Source: Tannerella sp. (lineage in GTDB: Bacteria; Bacteroidota; Bacteroidia; Bacteroidales; Tannerellaceae). From it: a stretch of 64,000 nt of DNA. Made by a program: the position numbers and the translations under genes. This document shows positions 26,754-38,290 of this stretch, one piece after another. The number at the start of each line of letters is the position of its first letter. Positions within the stretch are counted from its first letter, which is position 1. The DNA lies in assembly GCA_031276175.1 (NCBI GenBank), contig JAISNP010000109.1:20208-84207 (forward strand). The letters run 5' to 3'. The notes under the pieces were generated by a model. The model had not been told where the DNA came from and ran no database searches. It worked only from the letters and a program-made list of their open reading frames with translations.

Positions 26754-28076
26754 TCATATCCGCCTGTCGCGCCACGGTGCGAAACGGAAATACAGCACGC
26801 TCCCTGCGAACATGCCGGCAAAATAAACCGGCTCGGCAATGAAACAGACGTGTACGGGCAGATGCATCCGTATCCCCGCCACGTAGATAAAAAGCGTATA
26901 GACGACAAGCGTCGCCATCTCGACGACCAGAGCCGGGCGCGTATTGCCGGCGCCCGACAGTGCATTGAAGACCACGCTTGCCGCCGAAGCTACAAGCGTC
27001 GCCACGGCAACCACCTGCAACGAGGCTACGGAATCGGCTATCAGCGACGCATCGTTCGTATAAATACGCAATACGGCATGGGGAAACAGTCCGGTCACGG
27101 TCGAACAGACAAGCATCACGCCGAGCGACATCATCGCCGTCCGGCGCACAAGGGGAATGACCTGCCCGCTGCGCCCGGCGCCCATCGTATTACTGACAAG
27201 CGTATTGACGGCGGTGGAAAACGCATTGACGGGGATGAACAGCACGATGTACATGCTGCGGACAATATTGGCCACCGCCAGCGACCGCAGTCCGAGCCGC
27301 TCGACGACGAGGAAGAACAGGAAAAAAGTACTCATCGACACGAAATGCTGCATCATCATGAAAACGGAAACCCGGAGGATACGCTTCATCAGGCCGAAAT
27401 CGAACACACGCAGCCGCGTCAGGCCGTACTTCCGGCGGTCGACGGTCAGAAAAGTATACGTCAGGAAAAACACGACCGAAACGCCTTCGGCAACCACCGA
27501 CGCCAGCGCCGCGCCGCGCACGCCCATCTGCGGAAAGCCGCCGTGCCCGAATATCAGCGCCCGGTCCAGCGCCACATTCGTCAGCGACATCAAAAGCGCA
27601 TTGAACGTAAGCGCCCTCGTGCGCGTAAGGCCTACAAAAAGCGCGCGGAACATCACGTGTACAAACGAAAAGAAAAAACCGTACACCCGTATATCCAGAA
27701 AATCCATCGTCGCCTCCAGCACGGCTTCCGACGAAATCAGCCACCGCATCAGCTCCGCGCCCGTCCGGCGGGTGAACGCAAACAACCCTGCGGCAAGCAT
27801 AAAAAGAAACGTAATTCCTCCGAACAGTACCGGCCCCACGGCGGCAAACTGCCCTTCGCCGTTCCGCCTTCCGATGATGATCTGCGCACCCATGCTGAAC
27901 CCGAACGCAATCGTGAAGGCGCAGATGTAATACAACCCGCCCATCGCCGAAGCGCCCAGTTCCACTTCGCCCACCCTTCCCAGAAAAGCCGTATCGGTTA
28001 CGTTGATGACATTCTGCGCCAGCAAACTCAGCAACACGGGGAAGGCGACCTTTAATATATCCCTTTTCCTGTACAT
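26754..28076 (-). CDS. MATE family efflux transporter
   Basis: 440 residues with about 12 transmembrane helices. The N-terminus MYRKRDILKVAFPVLLSLLA and NVINVTDTAFLGRVGEVELG are typical of MATE transporters (NorM/DinF type), which export cationic drugs or metabolites using a sodium or proton gradient. The second half repeats the pattern (FMMMQHFVSMSTFFLFFLV). The gene is convergent with the hmu operon across the 42-bp array. Substrate is unknown. Confidence 0.88.
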   Translation of the reverse strand: MYRKRDILKVAFPVLLSLLAQNVINVTDTAFLGRVGEVELGASAMGGLYYICAFTIAFGFSMGAQIIIGRRNGEGQFAAVGPVLFGGITFLFMLAAGLFAFTRRTGAELMRWLISSEAVLEATMDFLDIRVYGFFFSFVHVMFRALFVGLTRTRALTFNALLMSLTNVALDRALIFGHGGFPQMGVRGAALASVVAEGVSVVFFLTYTFLTVDRRKYGLTRLRVFDFGLMKRILRVSVFMMMQHFVSMSTFFLFFLVVERLGLRSLAVANIVRSMYIVLFIPVNAFSTAVNTLVSNTMGAGRSGQVIPLVRRTAMMSLGVMLVCSTVTGLFPHAVLRIYTNDASLIADSVASLQVVAVATLVASAASVVFNALSGAGNTRPALVVEMATLVVYTLFIYVAGIRMHLPVHVCFIAEPVYFAGMFAGSVLYFRFAPWRDRRI

Positions 28077-28246
28077 TCGGTTATTATGCGCGTCTCACAA
28101 AAAAAAGGGGGATTCCCGTTTCCGGTATCCCCTGCCGTGACAGGGTTTCGCCCCTTGCCTGTTCCGACGGATTGTTTCGCCTGTTCCGTTCCGTCGGTGA
28201 GACGGAATCGAACGGGAGACGGAAGCTTGTCCGTCCGCCCGTCCGC

Positions 28247-28597
28247 CTATGTCGGTCGATTGGTAGCCGTATCGGGGAAAACCACCTTCGGGCGGAACGT
28301 CCGCGCCTCGGCAAAGTCGATCTGCGCATACGACAGGATGATGACAATATCGCCCGGCTGTACCCTCCGCGCTGCCGCGCCGTTCAGGCATATCGTTCCC
28401 GAGCCGCGTTCTCCCCTGATTACATACGTCTCGAAACGTTCTCCGTTGTTGTTGTTCAGCACATGCACCTTCTCATATTCAACCAGACCGGCCGCATCCA
28501 TCAAATCCTCGTCGATCGTGATGCTGCCCACATAGTTTAAATTCGCATCCGTTACCGTGACGCGATGAATCTTCGATTTCAGAACCTCGATATACAT
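28247..28597 (-). CDS. panD: aspartate 1-decarboxylase
   Basis: 116 residues, normal length. The self-cleavage site lies in NYVGSITID, with Gly24-Ser25 giving the pyruvoyl cofactor, and KSKIHRV near the start carries the conserved Lys9. It makes beta-alanine for pantothenate and coenzyme A. It follows panC by 18 bp on the same strand. The 170 bp between it and the MATE gene hold no feature I can name. Confidence 0.95.
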   Translation of the reverse strand: MYIEVLKSKIHRVTVTDANLNYVGSITIDEDLMDAAGLVEYEKVHVLNNNNGERFETYVIRGERGSGTICLNGAAARRVQPGDIVIILSYAQIDFAEARTFRPKVVFPDTATNRPT

Positions 28598-28615
28598 TAA
28601 TTACTTCCTGATAAA

Positions 28616-29491
28616 TTACAGTTTATAAATCTTGCCGTACCGCACGTTGTCTATCAACCGCACATCGCCGCAAAAAACAGCGATACACCCTGCGATGTCT
28701 TCCGGTTCATACCAGTCCCGGACGGGTAAAAGCGTCTTTGCATCTACGATTTCAAAATACTCTACACGTAACGGAGGCACGCCGTTCAATGTGTTCACTA
28801 CATGTTCGATTACCTCCTCCACCTTTTTCCCGTACACAAAGGTACGACTTTCTTTCAACGTAGCGGCAATCAGAGGCGCAACTCGCCGTTGCTCCGGCGT
28901 TAGACGTACATTCCGGCTGCTCATCGCCAGGCCGTCGTGTTCGCGCACGATCGGGCACGGCACGATTCGTACTCCAAGCCCCAACTGTCGCGTCATCTCT
29001 CTGATTACGGCAATCTGCTGAAAATCCTTTTCCCCAAAATACGCGCTCTGCGGCTTTACAATTTCGAACAGACGGCTGACCACCTGCGCCACGCCGTTGA
29101 AGTGCCCCGGACGGAAGGCGCCTTCCATCACCTCCGCCACCCTGCCCAGGTCGAACCGGCGCGTGTCCGGTTCGGGATACATCTCTTCCACCGACGGCAT
29201 GAACACGCAGTCGCATCCCGCCTCTTCGAGCGCGGCACAATCCTTTTCCGGCGTACGCGGATAGGCCTCAAGGTCGCGTATGTCGTTAAACTGAGCGGGA
29301 TTCACAAAAATACTGGCCACGCACACGTCATTTTCGGCTACGCACGTCCGCACCAGACTCATGTGCCCTTCGTGCAAAGCGCCCATCGTCGGTACAAAAC
29401 CGATTCGCCTGCCGACCTGCCGTTCCACGGCAAGAAATGCTTCCAGATCATCCTTCTTTTCAACAATTTTCATCATGCTGTAATTATTCAT
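28616..29491 (-). CDS. panC: pantothenate synthetase
   Basis: 291 residues as drawn; the start may be Met6 or Met7 ([13 protein letters not shown]), since family proteins begin close to that point. The adenylation motif [14 protein letters not shown] and the MSSRN motif are both present. It joins pantoate (via pantoyl-adenylate) with beta-alanine from PanD. The panC-panD pair forms an operon. It is divergent from the starch-synthase-like gene. Confidence 0.95.
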   Translation of the reverse strand: MNNYSMMKIVEKKDDLEAFLAVERQVGRRIGFVPTMGALHEGHMSLVRTCVAENDVCVASIFVNPAQFNDIRDLEAYPRTPEKDCAALEEAGCDCVFMPSVEEMYPEPDTRRFDLGRVAEVMEGAFRPGHFNGVAQVVSRLFEIVKPQSAYFGEKDFQQIAVIREMTRQLGLGVRIVPCPIVREHDGLAMSSRNVRLTPEQRRVAPLIAATLKESRTFVYGKKVEEVIEHVVNTLNGVPPLRVEYFEIVDAKTLLPVRDWYEPEDIAGCIAVFCGDVRLIDNVRYGKIYKL

Positions 29492-29593
29492 CGTTCCTGT
29501 TGCAAATCACAAAAGACGATTGCAAAGCAACAAAATAAATCAATACAGGAATACATACACAGAAGTTAATTATGTTTATAATACGGAAAACAC

Positions 29594-29626
29594 TTTGATA
29601 ATCGAAACTTATTTTTAGTATCTTTG
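29594..29626 (+). promoter_or_regulatory. promoter of the GT5-like gene
   Basis: TTTG at 29594-29597 and TATCTTTG at 29619-29626 are exact matches to both Bacteroidota promoter elements with 21 bp between them. The ATG follows 27 bp later. This is one of the best promoters in the window. Confidence 0.75.
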
Positions 29627-29653
29627 TAGGCGATTTATACAATCAGTCAAAGA

Positions 29654-30469
29654 ATGGATGCTAAAAAGATTTTATTCATAACTCAAGAAATCTCACCATA
29701 CTCCCCTGACTCCGAAATTGCATTGCTATGCAGGGAACTTCCGCACGGGATACAGGAGTACGGAAAGGAAATCAGGATATTTATGCCGAGATACGGCTGT
29801 ATCAACGAGCGGCGAAACCAGTTGCACGAAGTTATCCGGTTATCGGGTATGAATCTGATTATCGACGACACCGACCATCCGCTGATCATTAAGGTAGCAT
29901 CGATTCAGTCGGCACGTATGCAGGTCTACTTCATCGACAACGAAGACTTTTTCCACCGCAAGGCCACCCTCTCGGACGAGAACGGCAACGAATTTGAAGA
30001 CAACGACGAGCGAACGATCTTCTTCGTCCGCGGCGTATTCGAAACCATCAAGAAACTGCGCTGGATTCCCGACCTGATTCACTGTCACGGATGGTTTACC
30101 GCACTCACTCCGCTTTATCTCAAACGGATGTATCTGGACGAAATGCGCTTCTCGAACACAAAAATCATCTATTCCGTATACGACGACAAATTCAGCAACC
30201 CGCTCAGGAATGAATTTGCGGGCAAACTGATACATGACGGCGCAACGCAGGAAGACATGAAACTTCTCGCGTCTCCCGATCACTGCTCGCTGACCAAACT
30301 CGCCGTGCATTTTGCCGACGCCGTCATTCAGGGAAGTCCGCAAATCGACGACGAAGTCCGGAGCTTCATCTCGCAATCCGGGAAACCGTTTATATCTCAT
30401 CAATCATCGACCAATTACATAAATACATACAACGAACTTTACGATTCGCTAATCAATTTTAAAAAATAG
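29654..30469 (+). CDS. glycogen/starch synthase N-terminal-domain protein (GT5-like)
   Basis: 271 residues beginning KKILFITQEISPYSPDSEIA and containing YFIDNEDFFHRK, PDLIHCHGWFTALTPLYLK and DAVIQGSP, all features of the GT5 starch-synthase catalytic domain. The protein ends after this domain; the nucleotide-binding second Rossmann domain of full glycogen synthases (about 480 residues) is absent. Similar short proteins next to panC are common in Bacteroidota, so this is a family form and not a local truncation. Whether it is catalytic is doubtful. It is followed after 3 bp by the DUF4270 gene. Confidence 0.82.
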   Translation: MDAKKILFITQEISPYSPDSEIALLCRELPHGIQEYGKEIRIFMPRYGCINERRNQLHEVIRLSGMNLIIDDTDHPLIIKVASIQSARMQVYFIDNEDFFHRKATLSDENGNEFEDNDERTIFFVRGVFETIKKLRWIPDLIHCHGWFTALTPLYLKRMYLDEMRFSNTKIIYSVYDDKFSNPLRNEFAGKLIHDGATQEDMKLLASPDHCSLTKLAVHFADAVIQGSPQIDDEVRSFISQSGKPFISHQSSTNYINTYNELYDSLINFKK

Positions 30470-30472
30470 GAC

Positions 30473-31849
30473 ATGAATATCAGACAATATATAACAGCCC
30501 TGACCGGGCTGTGCGGCCTTTTGCTTGCATCCTGCGACGACGGCATAATGGATCCGGTCGGCAATACCATCCTGCCCGACGAAGACAAGGTCACGGTATA
30601 TGCCGACACGTTTCAAATCATCGCCTCCACCGTAGAGTACGATTCGCTCTATGCCAGAACCAATTCCGGCTACCTCGGCGAATTTTACGACCCGCTCTAC
30701 GGCCGGTTGAAATCCGACTACCTCTGCCAGTTCTACTGCAAGGAAGGATTCCGTTTCTATCAAACACCCGACAACGGACGGATTGATTCCGTCTCGCTCG
30801 TCATAATGTACGACCAGTGGAAAGGCGACCCGAATATTCCCATGCAAATATCCGCATATCCCGTCGTCCGGGAGCTGACGAAAAACTTTTACACCAATAT
30901 CGACCCGACGGTTTTTTGCGACATGCGAACTCCGGCAACCTCGCAGGCATATTCTGCGCAAAGCGGAACAATAATCGACTCGCTGACGACCACAGGCACG
31001 TATTTAAGAGAACATAAACTTCCGCTGTCCGTCGAATGGGGACAGAAATTGTATGACGAAACGATAAACAATCCCTCCTCGTTCAACGATCAGGAGTCGT
31101 TCAACCGGTATTTCCCCGGACTCTATATCACCACCGACTACGGTAGCGGAAACATGCTTTACGTCTACTATACGCAAATCAGAATCAACTATCATACCAC
31201 GCTGCAAAGCAGTGCGGGCGAAGATTCCATCGTCAACATCACGGAAGTATTCAACGTCAGCAAGGATGTCATCCAGTTGAACCGCTTCCAAAGCACGGAT
31301 ACGGAAAAACTGCTCGAAAACAACAACAACTACTCGTATATCAAAACGCCTGCCGGCATCTTTACGCATCTCGTCATTCCTTCCGTAGAAATCGACAAAA
31401 TACTCAAAAACCGGATCGTCAACTACGTTTCGTTAAACCTGAAATACATGCCGCAGGAAGATCTGCCGTATGCGCTCACACCGCCGCCCTACCTGCTGCT
31501 GCTGCCGGAAGATTCGATTGGTACGTTTTTTGAAAACAGGAATATAGAAAACAACATCACGTCGTATGTTTCCAACTATTCCGGTTCTTCGTCGGTCGGA
31601 TATAACGAAGCGGGGCGCGTCTATCCGTTTCCCAACATATCAAATTTGCTGAGCTATCACATCTCACTCAAGCCCGACGAAGATCTGCGGCTCCTCGTCG
31701 TACCCGTAAACCGTACCGTCGGCACGAGCGGTTCAAATACCTACACTACGGCGCTCAGTCATTATCTTGCGCCGTCGGGACTGGAGATACGCAAGGATGG
31801 AGATAACATGAAAGGAGTAATTATATCAAGCTACCTGTACGGGAAGTAG
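30473..31849 (+). CDS. DUF4270 family lipoprotein
   Basis: 458 residues with a lipoprotein signal ending LLLASCDDG (Cys21). Family signs include FQIIASTVEYDSLYARTNSG, LGEFYDPLYGRLKSDYL and the late SYHISLKPDEDLRLLVVPV. DUF4270 proteins are cell-envelope lipoproteins of Bacteroidota with no established function. The 3-bp gap to the GT5-like gene indicates one operon, a conserved pairing. It is convergent with dapA. Confidence 0.82.
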   Translation: MNIRQYITALTGLCGLLLASCDDGIMDPVGNTILPDEDKVTVYADTFQIIASTVEYDSLYARTNSGYLGEFYDPLYGRLKSDYLCQFYCKEGFRFYQTPDNGRIDSVSLVIMYDQWKGDPNIPMQISAYPVVRELTKNFYTNIDPTVFCDMRTPATSQAYSAQSGTIIDSLTTTGTYLREHKLPLSVEWGQKLYDETINNPSSFNDQESFNRYFPGLYITTDYGSGNMLYVYYTQIRINYHTTLQSSAGEDSIVNITEVFNVSKDVIQLNRFQSTDTEKLLENNNNYSYIKTPAGIFTHLVIPSVEIDKILKNRIVNYVSLNLKYMPQEDLPYALTPPPYLLLLPEDSIGTFFENRNIENNITSYVSNYSGSSSVGYNEAGRVYPFPNISNLLSYHISLKPDEDLRLLVVPVNRTVGTSGSNTYTTALSHYLAPSGLEIRKDGDNMKGVIISSYLYGK

Positions 31850-31869
31850 CCGATGAATGACGCGCGCGT

Positions 31870-32763
31870 TCAGCGTCTGATGTCCGGATTACGCAATACG
31901 TCGCGAATCTTTTCGCCGGTCGGGATGCGCGTCGGCGTCAAAGGCAGGCGCAGTTTGTTTTCGATGAATCCCATCATGTTCAGCATACTTTTCACCCCGG
32001 CGGGATTGCCGTCCACGACAAGCAGTTCGAACAGTTCCGTGAAACGCGAGTGTATTGCGCGCGCATTCTCGCAGTCGCCTGCCAGCGCCAGTTTGACCAT
32101 TCGACCAAATTCATTAGGAAGGGCGTTACCGATCACGGAAATCACGCCGACGGCGCCCAAAGCGATCAGCGGGAAAGTAATGGCGTCGTCTCCCGATATG
32201 ACTTGAAAATCGGCAGGCTTGTGTTTAATAATATCGTTAATTTGGATAATATTGCCCGACGCCTCCTTGACTGCAATCACGACGTCAAATTCGCGTGCGA
32301 TACGGAGTGTAGTCTCTGCCGTCATGTTCACGCCGGTACGTCCGGGCACATTATATAATACGAGCGGTAAAGGCGTAACCTCCGCCAGCGCCTTGTAGTG
32401 CCGATAAAGCCCTTCCTGCGAAGGTTTGTTGTAGTAGGGCGTAACCGACAGTATGGCGTCAATGCCCTTAAAATCGTCATGTTTCAGTTTGTCGACAAGC
32501 GCGCGCGTGCAGTTTCCGCCCACACCCATTATGACGGGCACGCGGCGGCGAACCCTCTCCACGATGCGGCTGACGATTTCTTTCTTCTCCTCTTCGGTCA
32601 GCGTCGGCGTCTCGGCTGTCGTGCCCAATACTACCAGATAATCCGTCCCGCTCTGTATCTGATATTCCGTCAGACGCATTAATGCGTCGTAATCCACACT
32701 CTCGTCTTCCTTAAACGGCGTTACCAGCGCAACACCCATTCCTCTTAAATTCATACGTATCAT
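31870..32763 (-). CDS. dapA: 4-hydroxy-tetrahydrodipicolinate synthase
   Basis: 297 residues with a TIM-barrel fold. The Schiff-base lysine is Lys166 in VVIAVKEASG, the conserved Tyr137 is in VLYNVPGRTG, and GTTAETPTL provides the substrate-binding threonines. It condenses pyruvate with aspartate semialdehyde in lysine and diaminopimelate synthesis. Met4 (MNLRGMGV) is an alternative start. A candidate -7 element, TATTTTTG on the minus strand, lies at 32795-32802. Confidence 0.95.
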   Translation of the reverse strand: MIRMNLRGMGVALVTPFKEDESVDYDALMRLTEYQIQSGTDYLVVLGTTAETPTLTEEEKKEIVSRIVERVRRRVPVIMGVGGNCTRALVDKLKHDDFKGIDAILSVTPYYNKPSQEGLYRHYKALAEVTPLPLVLYNVPGRTGVNMTAETTLRIAREFDVVIAVKEASGNIIQINDIIKHKPADFQVISGDDAITFPLIALGAVGVISVIGNALPNEFGRMVKLALAGDCENARAIHSRFTELFELLVVDGNPAGVKSMLNMMGFIENKLRLPLTPTRIPTGEKIRDVLRNPDIRR

Positions 32764-32794
32764 TGGAATAATTTCTTTCGGTTATTTTGAGAAA

Positions 32795-32802
32795 CAAAAA
32801 TA
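32795..32802 (-). promoter_or_regulatory. -7 element for dapA
   Basis: CAAAAATA on the plus strand is TATTTTTG on the minus strand, 31 bp before the dapA start and just beyond the DUF6913 stop codon. No -33 element is visible. Confidence 0.35.
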
Positions 32803-32813
32803 AGCAACTTCCC

Positions 32814-35746
<2,933 letters not shown>

Positions 35747-35747
35747 C

Positions 35748-35755
35748 TATCTTTG
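35748..35755 (+). promoter_or_regulatory. -7 element of leader locus 1
   Basis: TATCTTTG, an exact -7 element, 21 bp before the ATG of the leader ORF at 35777. The -33 position has only a weak match. Confidence 0.5.
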
Positions 35756-35776
35756 TCGCTGTAAAAACGATGTGAC

Positions 35777-35920
35777 ATGCTTCTTCAAGCGACTGACATA
35801 CTCAACATCCGGACCCCGTCCTTCCCGAAACGGAAAACGGACGCTGCCCCCGCAATAATGGATTCCTTTCAATTCCATATGGGGGGGGGGTATAAAATGC
35901 TATTTATCGGTATGTTGTAA
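35777..35920 (+). CDS. leader ORF 1 with G10 tract (out of frame as written)
   Basis: ATG at 35777 gives MLLQATDILNIRTPSFPKRK and so on to a stop at 35918; 47 residues. Codons 35-38 (ATG GGG GGG GGG) use a run of ten G at 35881-35890. If the run had nine G, the frame would continue without a stop for about 500 nt to 36416, ending 8 nt inside the methyltransferase gene. No homology is recognised. Translation is an inference from the promoter spacing, which equals that of real genes here. Confidence 0.4.
   Translation: MLLQATDILNIRTPSFPKRKTDAAPAIMDSFQFHMGGGYKMLFIGML
35881..35890 (+). repeat. poly-G tract (10)
   Basis: Ten consecutive G between CCATAT and TATAAA, 126 bp downstream of the -7 element. 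Runs of this length are prone to slippage. Confidence 0.9.
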
Positions 35921-36005
35921 AGACCACGCGGTTTTTTTCTTCCTCCCCGCCGGAAGATCGTTTCCCCAAACGCTTTCCCCTTCTCCCGCCGTAGCGCATT
36001 TCCCT

Positions 36006-36416
36006 TTGCGACGGAAATCTTTTCATAAACCCTCTGCATCTCTCCTCCGCGCCGCGCGGAAAACGTTTTTTTTCACGACAAACGACGCTTTTCTCCGGGA
36101 GACAGACTTTTTCCCTGCCGAAACAGACACGCTCCCTGTGGAAAAAAACATTTTCCCTGCAGGGCAACTGGAAAACCTTCACCGTCTCCACCACTCCGGC
36201 AGGCCGGGATTTCGGTGTACGGCGGTATACGCCTATAGCCCTGTTGCGGCGCAAGAATTTGAAATCGCAAACACGGGCACGACGCTGACCGGCACAGACG
36301 CCGCAGCGTTTGAAATCAACACGGCGTTCAGCTGCACAAGTATTGCAGCGGGCGGCACGGCAACCGTCAGCGTAAAACCGAAAATGAATAATATAAAAAT
36401 GAATAAGGATGAATAA
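36006..36416 (+). pseudogene. ORF with decayed repeats and a choice-of-anchor-like tail
   Basis: The frame is open from the G-tract (35892) to 36416. Residues near the end, EFEIANTGTTLTGTDAAAFE and SCTSIAAGGTATVSVKPK, resemble the strands of ASH/choice-of-anchor D surface domains, so the end may be the remnant of a surface-protein gene. Upstream of that are heptad-like translations of a degenerate 21-bp array (TDFFPAE, TDTLPVE, KNIFPAG). It overlaps the methyltransferase start by 8 nt. It has no promoter of its own, so it could be expressed only as an extension of leader ORF 1. Between 35921 and 36005 nothing else is seen. Confidence 0.4.
36067..36171 (+). repeat. degenerate 21-bp repeats, 5 units
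   Basis: Units begin at 36067, 36088, 36109, 36130 and 36151. The pattern is TTTTC(C/T)C then G-rich then A-rich; for example TTTTCCCTGCCGAAACAGAC against TTTTCCCTGCAGGGCAACTG. Identity is low but the 21-bp spacing is exact. Confidence 0.55.
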
Positions 36417-37131
36417 CTTTGAGAATTTCCCTAAAAAAAGAGAGGCTTTGCCCATAGCATATCAAAGAATCTATGAAAAGCAGTATTTACAGAATCGCAC
36501 CGGCAAAACAAAAATGTCTTTTTTATCACAGAAGATGGAAGCATGGTTGCATAAATCGGTTGCAAAAACAAGTGATACAAATAAGAAAACGTTGGAAATT
36601 GGGGCCGGAACGCTTAATCAATTGAAATACGAGAAAAAATCGACGTATGATATTGTTGAGCCATTTGCTGCATTGTATAAAAATGCTGCCGAATTGAACA
36701 GAGTAAATAAAATATATAATGATATTTCTGAAATAGAGGGAAATAAAAAATACAGTCGAATTATTTCATGTGCCTGTTTTGAACATATATTAAACCTGCC
36801 TGAAGTCGTGGCAAAAACCTGTCTTTTGTTAGATAATGCGGAGGGGGTATTATGTGTTTCTATTCCAAATGAAGGAAGATTCCTTTGGAAATTGGGTTAT
36901 AGACTTACAACCGGACTTGAATTCGGGAGGAAGTATAATTTGGATTATGAAGTGATTATGAAACACGAACATGTAAATACGGCTGATGAAATAGAGTCTG
37001 TTTTAAAATATTTTTTCAATCAAACCAAAATGAAACTGTTCGGAATAAATAAAACCTTTGCTTTATACAGATATTACGAATGTAAAAAACCGGATATAGT
37101 AAAAGCGCAAGAATACTTAAAGCAGTTATAA
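36409..37131 (+). CDS. class I SAM-dependent methyltransferase
   Basis: 240 residues, AT-rich DNA unlike the upstream genes. The glycine motif KTLEIGAGTLNQL (SAM binding) is followed by DIVEP (acidic end of strand 2), then SRIISCACFEHILNLPEVV and LCVSIPNEG, the order of a class I methyltransferase. The acceptor is unknown; a surface-glycan or lipid role is suggested by the glycosyltransferase genes that follow on the opposite strand. Base composition suggests transfer from elsewhere. Its start is overlapped by the upstream ORF. Confidence 0.75.
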   Translation: MNNFENFPKKREALPIAYQRIYEKQYLQNRTGKTKMSFLSQKMEAWLHKSVAKTSDTNKKTLEIGAGTLNQLKYEKKSTYDIVEPFAALYKNAAELNRVNKIYNDISEIEGNKKYSRIISCACFEHILNLPEVVAKTCLLLDNAEGVLCVSIPNEGRFLWKLGYRLTTGLEFGRKYNLDYEVIMKHEHVNTADEIESVLKYFFNQTKMKLFGINKTFALYRYYECKKPDIVKAQEYLKQL

Positions 37132-37157
37132 ATCGGTTATTCATGTTATGTACAATC

Positions 37158-37227
37158 AAAAAAAGACTGTAACTCTACTCCTGCTCCCGGGGAATCTCCC
37201 GGTCTACTGAGGGAGCGCCTTACAGTC
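37158..37227 (-). terminator. structured element / intrinsic terminator on the minus strand
   Basis: On the minus strand GACTGTAA (from 37227) pairs with TTACAGTC (to 37165), enclosing nested GCTCCC/GGGAGC and CCGGG/CCCGG pairings, and is followed by seven T. It lies just downstream of the glycosyltransferase stop codon, so it probably terminates that transcript. The internal structure is larger than a plain terminator needs. Confidence 0.6.
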
Positions 37228-37292
37228 CCTTCGGGTAATGCGATCTTGTCCGAATTAGATGCATTTCAGATTGTCGCACCCTCCGACTTCGT

Positions 37293-38009
37293 TTAGTTTA
37301 CAAACCGGTACTTTATCAATGTCCAGATAGCAATGATCCCGTCCGTCCATCTTAACTTTTTCCCTTCTTCTATCAAACGCGGATAGTAATTAATCGGCAC
37401 CTCCCGAATTTTGATTCCGCGCTTCGCTGCCTTTGCCGTCACTTCCGAACAAAATTCAAATCCGTTACACTTCAACGGAATGGATTTGAGAAAGGTCGCT
37501 TCAAAAAATTTGTAACAGGTAGATTCATCCGTTAAATGTTGACCGAATAAAAGATTGGCAACGCAAGTGACTAACCGTCCGCCCCAATAAAAAGAAAAGT
37601 ATAAATGTCCGTTTTGTCTGTTTTTGGGATTCAAAAAACGGGATCCGTACACCACTTTCAGGTTTTCGTTCAGGATGGTTTCCAGTAAAATATTATAGTC
37701 TTCCGGCTCGGTTTCCAGATCTGCATCCTGTATAATGACATAGTCGCCTGTTATTTCTTTAAGTCCTTTACGGATTGCGGCGCCTTTCCCCTGATTTTTT
37801 TCCTGATTGATCAGCCGGATGTTTTCATCCGCATGAGACCGGATATAATCTTTTACAAGTTCTTCCGTCGTATCATGTGAGCCGTCATTTATAATGACAA
37901 TTTCTTTTTGAATATTGCGGATCAATTTGACGTTCACTACTTTTTGCAACAACAGGGCAATTGTTTTTTCTTCGTTGTAGGCAGGAATGATTACAGATAA
38001 TATCTTCAT
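37293..38009 (-). CDS. family 2 glycosyltransferase (DPM1-like)
   Basis: 238 residues. SVIIPAYNEEKTIALLLQKV, VIINDGSHDTT, QGKGAAIRKGL and DYVIIQDADLETEPEDY give the GT-A fold with its DxD-like metal site. The C-terminus lacks transmembrane helices, as in dolichol-phosphate mannose synthase-type enzymes that charge a lipid carrier with one sugar. Such donors feed GT-C membrane transferases like the gene at the start of the window. The gene is relatively AT-rich and terminates at the structured element downstream. Confidence 0.85.
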   Translation of the reverse strand: MKILSVIIPAYNEEKTIALLLQKVVNVKLIRNIQKEIVIINDGSHDTTEELVKDYIRSHADENIRLINQEKNQGKGAAIRKGLKEITGDYVIIQDADLETEPEDYNILLETILNENLKVVYGSRFLNPKNRQNGHLYFSFYWGGRLVTCVANLLFGQHLTDESTCYKFFEATFLKSIPLKCNGFEFCSEVTAKAAKRGIKIREVPINYYPRLIEEGKKLRWTDGIIAIWTLIKYRFVN

Positions 38010-38040
38010 TGTATTAAGCTTTTAACCGATTTTATTTTAA

Positions 38041-38290
38041 TGAATATCGTATTCATTACCGAATAAGCCCGAAGGGCTTTATTTTCATCACCGCAATGCC
38101 GACGGCTTGCGGTGTGGAGACGAAACCTGATCCTGCTGCCTGTAAGGCAGGACGCCGAGCATAGCGCGTTGTCTTGCCTTACAGGAAACGGTTGCGGAGC
38201 GACTTGCGTGCCGACGGTCGTCGACCGCAGGTTATGAAGATTGCGGCTTTCAGTCGGCTGAGGTATCATATCCGATGTACAATATTTATT
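38041..38290 (+). repeat. dispersed repeat, full-length copy B
   Basis: Begins TGAATATCGTATTCATTACC, continues with GCCCGAAGGGC, CCGCAATGCCGACGGCTTGC, CTGCTGCCTGTAAGGCAGGA and ends TGAGGTATCATATCCGATGT. Each block is a small hairpin. Copy D (60553) matches most of it and copy C (47227) matches both ends. It occupies the whole gap between two minus-strand genes and no gene is seen in it. Confidence 0.85.

Noticed and set aside
25731-28055. 774-residue plus-strand ORF through the 42-bp array and antisense to the MATE gene
   Set aside because: It is open only because the repeat unit is a multiple of three and because it runs antisense to a real gene; the second half is the complement of a conserved transporter.
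29654-30469. Truncated glycogen synthase pseudogene
   Set aside because: The one-domain form next to panC is a recurrent Bacteroidota arrangement and has a strong promoter and a tight operon partner, so it is intact.
37158-37227. tRNA gene
   Set aside because: Folding is a nested hairpin with T-tail; no anticodon arm, TTC loop or CCA-type acceptor could be placed. No tRNA or rRNA gene was recognised anywhere in the window.
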